Positions 61,388-64,000 of a DNA stretch of 64,000 bases are shown piece after piece. Numbering within the stretch: the stretch's first letter is position 1; every line of letters starts with the position of its first letter. The notes beneath the pieces are model-generated. The model saw only the letters and a list, made by a program, of their open reading frames with translations, ran no database searches and was not told the DNA's origin. This DNA comes from Streptomyces djakartensis. GTDB lineage: Bacteria; Actinomycetota; Actinomycetes; Streptomycetales; Streptomycetaceae. Both the position numbers and the translations under genes were made by a program. Where the stretch lies: positions 62,001 to 126,000 of the forward strand of contig NZ_BMWE01000017.1 of the NCBI RefSeq assembly GCF_014651075.1, in the 5' to 3' direction.

Positions 61388-61485
61388 CGGAGGGGAGTAC
61401 TCCCTGTCTGCTGCGGCGTACCCGTCAATACGGATCAGGCCAGATCCCGGGGCGTCGGCCCATCCTTGGGTGGAAGAGACCTCCG
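61388..61485 (+). promoter_or_regulatory. yybP-ykoY (Mn2+) riboswitch upstream of the TerC gene
   Basis: The conserved L1 sequence GGAGGGGAGTACTCCC is at the 5' end (61389-61404) and AAGAGACCTCC at the 3' end (61474-61484); GGAGG pairs with CCTCC to close P1. Between them are GTCAATACGGATCAGG and CCCATCCTTGGGTGG, matching the other loops of the class. This family senses Mn2+ and commonly controls MntP and TerC/Alx-type membrane proteins, as here. The aptamer ends 46 nt before the terC start, room enough for an expression platform near the ribosome site. Confidence 0.85.
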
Positions 61486-61531
61486 GCAGCGACGACGCTG
61501 ACATTTGCCGTTAACGACTGCCGGAGGCGCA

Positions 61532-62533
61532 GTGGATGTTTCCGTGACCCTGTGGGTCCTGACGATCGCGGGCCTCGCCGCCCTGATCGCGGTCGACTTC
61601 TTCATCGGCCGCAAGCCGCACGACGTGTCGATCAAGGAAGCCGGGATCTGGACGATCGTCTGGATCGTTCTCGCCGTGCTCTTCGGGCTCGGTCTGCTCG
61701 TGTTCGCCGGCGGCCAGCCGGCCGGTGAGTTCTTCGCGGGCTTCATCACCGAGAAGTCACTGAGCGTCGACAACCTCTTCGTCTTCGTCCTGATCATGGC
61801 GAAGTTCGCGGTGCCGACCCAGTACCAGCAGCGCGTGCTGCTGATCGGTGTCCTCATAGCCCTGGTCCTGCGGGCCGTCTTCATCGCCGCCGGTGCGGCG
61901 ATCCTCGCCAGCTTCTCCTGGGTGTTCTACCTCTTCGGCGCCTTCCTGATCTGGACCGCCTGGAAGCTCATCCAGGAGGCCCGCGCGGACGAGGAGGACG
62001 AGGAGTACGAGGAGAACAAGCTGCTCAAGGCCGCCGAGCGCCGCTTCGGTGTGGCCGACCGCTACCACGGCACCAAGCTGTGGATCGAGCAGAACGGCAA
62101 GCGGGTCATGACCCCGATGCTGGTCGTGATGCTCGCCATCGGCACCACGGACGTACTGTTCGCCCTCGACTCCATCCCGGCGATCTTCGGCCTGACGCAG
62201 GACCCGTACATCGTCTTCACGGCCAACGCGTTCGCCCTGATGGGGTTGCGCCAGCTGTACTTCCTCATCGGCGGACTGCTGAAGAAGCTGGTCCACCTCA
62301 GCTACGGCCTGTCGATCATCCTGGGCTTCATCGGCGTGAAGCTGGTGCTGCACGCGCTGCACGAGTCCGGGGTGCACGTCCCCGAGATCAGCATTCCGGT
62401 CTCGCTCGGCGTGATCTGCTCCGTTCTGATCATCACCACGATCACCAGCCTGCGGGCTACGAGGAAGCAGGCGGCGGCCGAGGCGGCGCAGGGGCAGAGC
62501 GGAAACGCCCCGAAGGACAGCATCGAGGTCTGA
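61532..62533 (+). CDS. TerC-family integral membrane protein (Alx-like)
   Basis: 333 residues with about nine spans. Family motifs: FFAGFITEKSLSVDNLFVFVLIMAKFAVP (the acidic pair in the membrane), ALVLRAVFIAAGAAIL, and IGTTDVLFALDSIPAIFGLTQDPYIVFTANAFALMGLRQLYFLIGG. The intramembrane Asp/Glu residues are thought to handle Mn2+. E. coli Alx and related proteins export manganese and help metal loading of secreted proteins. GTG at 61532 has CGGAGGCGCA directly upstream. The gene is behind a Mn2+ riboswitch and downstream of TerD genes. Confidence 0.93.
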   Translation: MDVSVTLWVLTIAGLAALIAVDFFIGRKPHDVSIKEAGIWTIVWIVLAVLFGLGLLVFAGGQPAGEFFAGFITEKSLSVDNLFVFVLIMAKFAVPTQYQQRVLLIGVLIALVLRAVFIAAGAAILASFSWVFYLFGAFLIWTAWKLIQEARADEEDEEYEENKLLKAAERRFGVADRYHGTKLWIEQNGKRVMTPMLVVMLAIGTTDVLFALDSIPAIFGLTQDPYIVFTANAFALMGLRQLYFLIGGLLKKLVHLSYGLSIILGFIGVKLVLHALHESGVHVPEISIPVSLGVICSVLIITTITSLRATRKQAAAEAAQGQSGNAPKDSIEV

Positions 62534-62560
62534 CCGCGCCAGGCGCAGGCACAACCATCA

Positions 62561-62601
62561 CCGGGATCGGTGCTCGGCGCACAGCCGGCCACCGATCCCG
62601 G
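62561..62601. terminator. Bidirectional terminator, 12-bp inverted repeat
   Basis: CCGGGATCGGTG (62561-62572) and CACCGATCCCGG (62590-62601) are perfect complements with a 17-nt loop, centred between the convergent terC-like and MFS genes. Confidence 0.75.
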
Positions 62602-62645
62602 CGCTTCGGCGCAGTGGCTGTTCGCGGCGCGCCCGGAGCCGGCGG

Positions 62646-63950
62646 TCAGCCCGTGGTCGCCTCCGCCGCGGCCACGGGGACCGGACGCGTCTCCGGCAGC
62701 AGCGCGAAGCACCCCAGGCTGAACAGCGCGATCGCCGTCAGATACGCGGCCACGCCCCACGGCACCCGCCCGCCCTGCTCGGCCAGCGCCGTCGCCACGA
62801 CCGGGGTGAGCGCGCCGCCGATCACCCCGCCGAGGTTGTAGCCGACGGCGGCGCCCGTGCAGCGCACCCGCGGCGCGTACAGCTCCGGCAGATACGCGGC
62901 GATCACGGCGAACATCGTGATGAACGCGAGCATCGCTCCGAGGAAACCGAGGAACATCGGCAGCGGCTCGCCGGTGGCGAGAAGCGCGACCATAGGGAAC
63001 ATCCACAGTGCGGCGGCCGCGCACCCGGCCAGACACAGGGGGCGCCGGCCGTAGCGGTCACCGACGAGAGCGGCCGCCGGCGTGAGTGCGCCCTTCACCA
63101 CCACCGCGGCCATGATGCAGGTCAGCATGGTGGAGCGGCTCACCCCGAGCCGCTCCGTGCCGTAGGCGAGCGACCAGGTGGTCACGGCGTAGAAGATCGC
63201 GTAACCGATGGCCAGCGCCCCGCCGGTCAGCAGCAGCAGGCGCCAGTGGTCACGCACGACCTCGGCGAGCGGCACGCGCGCGTGGTCGTCGAGCTCGAGG
63301 AAACTGGGGCTTTCGGCGAGCGACGAGCGCAGCCACAGTCCCACGACGGCCAGCAGCCCGGCCGCCCAGAACGGCACCCGCCACCCCCACGCCGCGAACT
63401 CCGCCTCGGAGAGCGTCGCCGACAGCCCCAGCACCACACCGTTGGCGAGCAGGAACCCCAGGGCGGGACCGACCTGGGGGAAGCTCGACCACAGCGCACG
63501 CCGCCCGGCGGGCGCGTGCTCCACCGTCAGCAGCACCGCCCCGCCCCACTCCCCGCCGAGCCCGAGCCCTTGGAGGAAACGCAGGACCAGGAGCAGCAGG
63601 GGAGCGGCCACACCGATCGTGCCGTACGTCGGCACGCAGCCCACCGCGACCGTGGAGGCGCCGGTGAGCAGCAGGGACGCCACGAGGACCGGCCGCCGGC
63701 CCCGCCGGTCCCCGATGTGCCCGAACAGCACCGACCCCAGCGGCCGTGCCACGAAGCCCACGCCGAAGGTGGCGAAGGCGGCCAGCGTACCCGCGACCGG
63801 CGAGAAAGTCGGGAAGAACAGCGGCCCCAGGATCAGGGCCGCGGCGGTCCCGTAGACGAAGAAGTCGTAGAACTCGATGGCCGTGCCGGCCAGCGAAGCC
63901 GCCGCCAGGCGCGGCATGGAGGGTGCCCTCACGGTGCGTACGTCGTGCAT
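62646..63950 (-). CDS. MFS transporter, metabolite:H+ symporter (MHS) type
   Basis: 434 residues with 12 spans. The MHS family signs are FYDFFVYGTAAALI in span 1, VARPLGSVLFGHIGDRRGRRPVL (A-type loop) and RFLQGLGLGGEWGGAVLL, as in ProP/KgtP/CitA-like symporters for organic acids, betaine or shikimate. Substrate unknown. The first ATG (63950) lacks a clear ribosome site; ATG at 63917 has GAGGG 8 nt upstream and may be the true start (MPRLAAASLAG). The 50 bases to the window end show nothing definite. Confidence 0.88.
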   Translation of the reverse strand: MHDVRTVRAPSMPRLAAASLAGTAIEFYDFFVYGTAAALILGPLFFPTFSPVAGTLAAFATFGVGFVARPLGSVLFGHIGDRRGRRPVLVASLLLTGASTVAVGCVPTYGTIGVAAPLLLLVLRFLQGLGLGGEWGGAVLLTVEHAPAGRRALWSSFPQVGPALGFLLANGVVLGLSATLSEAEFAAWGWRVPFWAAGLLAVVGLWLRSSLAESPSFLELDDHARVPLAEVVRDHWRLLLLTGGALAIGYAIFYAVTTWSLAYGTERLGVSRSTMLTCIMAAVVVKGALTPAAALVGDRYGRRPLCLAGCAAAALWMFPMVALLATGEPLPMFLGFLGAMLAFITMFAVIAAYLPELYAPRVRCTGAAVGYNLGGVIGGALTPVVATALAEQGGRVPWGVAAYLTAIALFSLGCFALLPETRPVPVAAAEATTG

Positions 63951-64000
63951 GCCGCGTCAACTACCCAGGGTGACAGCCGGTTACGGGGGCGCGTGGAGGG

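Overview
The window is a piece of an actinomycete chromosome, almost certainly from the core region of a Streptomyces genome. The DNA is very GC-rich, with strong G/C bias at third codon positions. GTG and TTG starts are common and TTA leucine codons are nearly absent. Several families typical of Streptomyces are present: an XRE/DUF397/ATP-binding (WhiJ/AbaA-like) module, DUF6343, an SPW_0924-like peptide, DUF4184, DUF574 and TerD proteins. From memory, the order liv operon - polA - rpsA - coaE - uvrB follows the SCO2010 to SCO1960 interval of S. coelicolor. I see no rRNA, tRNA, prophage, insertion sequence or CRISPR array.

Layout. 1-4250: branched-chain amino acid ABC transporter (livK, livH, livM, start of livG; minus strand), with a hairpin plus T-tract between livK and livH. 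4777-8591: secreted trypsin-like protease, hotdog thioesterase and a YdeP-type molybdopterin oxidoreductase (minus strand). 8700-11426: polA, followed by a 1.3 kb gene-poor stretch with a 57-58 bp tandem array. 12724-17027: DUF4184 membrane protein, secreted lytic transglycosylase, a small SPW_0924-like peptide and a DUF3068 protein. 17017-24473: hrpB, a methyltransferase, rpsA with a strong promoter and a very good terminator, a PAC2-family protein, coaE and a TPR protein. 24519-32685: small membrane proteins, two methyltransferase/DoxX genes, an S4 RNA-binding protein, an ArsR-MFS pair (the MFS gene has a TTA codon), a family 5 uracil-DNA glycosylase, and a GntR / NCS1 permease / racemase locus with an 18-bp perfect palindrome as operator. 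32850-38844: expansin-like protein, FUSC transporter, a 60-aa protein, an ABC exporter and a 35-bp tandem array. 38845-41312: the WhiJ/AbaA-like module, with a TTA codon in its ATPase gene and palindromes in the divergent promoter. 41461-50887: DUF574 methyltransferase, MocR regulator with a divergent AhpD-like gene, gltD, DUF1772, DUF2293, a uridine-kinase-like protein without a normal P-loop, a CBS protein, corA and a methyltransferase. 51257-55199: psuK-psuG (pseudouridine catabolism), a glyoxalase-fold protein, a DNA-alkyl transferase and a secreted glycerophosphodiesterase. 55484-63950: MHYT sensor-like protein, uvrB, two TerD-type stress proteins (one fused to an FtsK-like domain), a yybP-ykoY (Mn2+) riboswitch in front of a TerC-family membrane protein, and an MHS-type MFS transporter.

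The most unusual non-genic features are three unrelated tandem arrays with periods of about 58, 35 and 38 bp. None of these periods is a multiple of three. Each unit carries a hairpin, and the two longer arrays show alternating (dimeric) unit types. The most interesting regulatory features are two TTA (bldA-dependent) codons, the shared ACACTTGGCA palindrome motif of the WhiJ-like module, the repeat-rich leader of the XRE gene and the TerC riboswitch. All calls come from reading the sequence. No database or folding program was run, so functional assignments rest on recognisable motifs and remembered family architecture.
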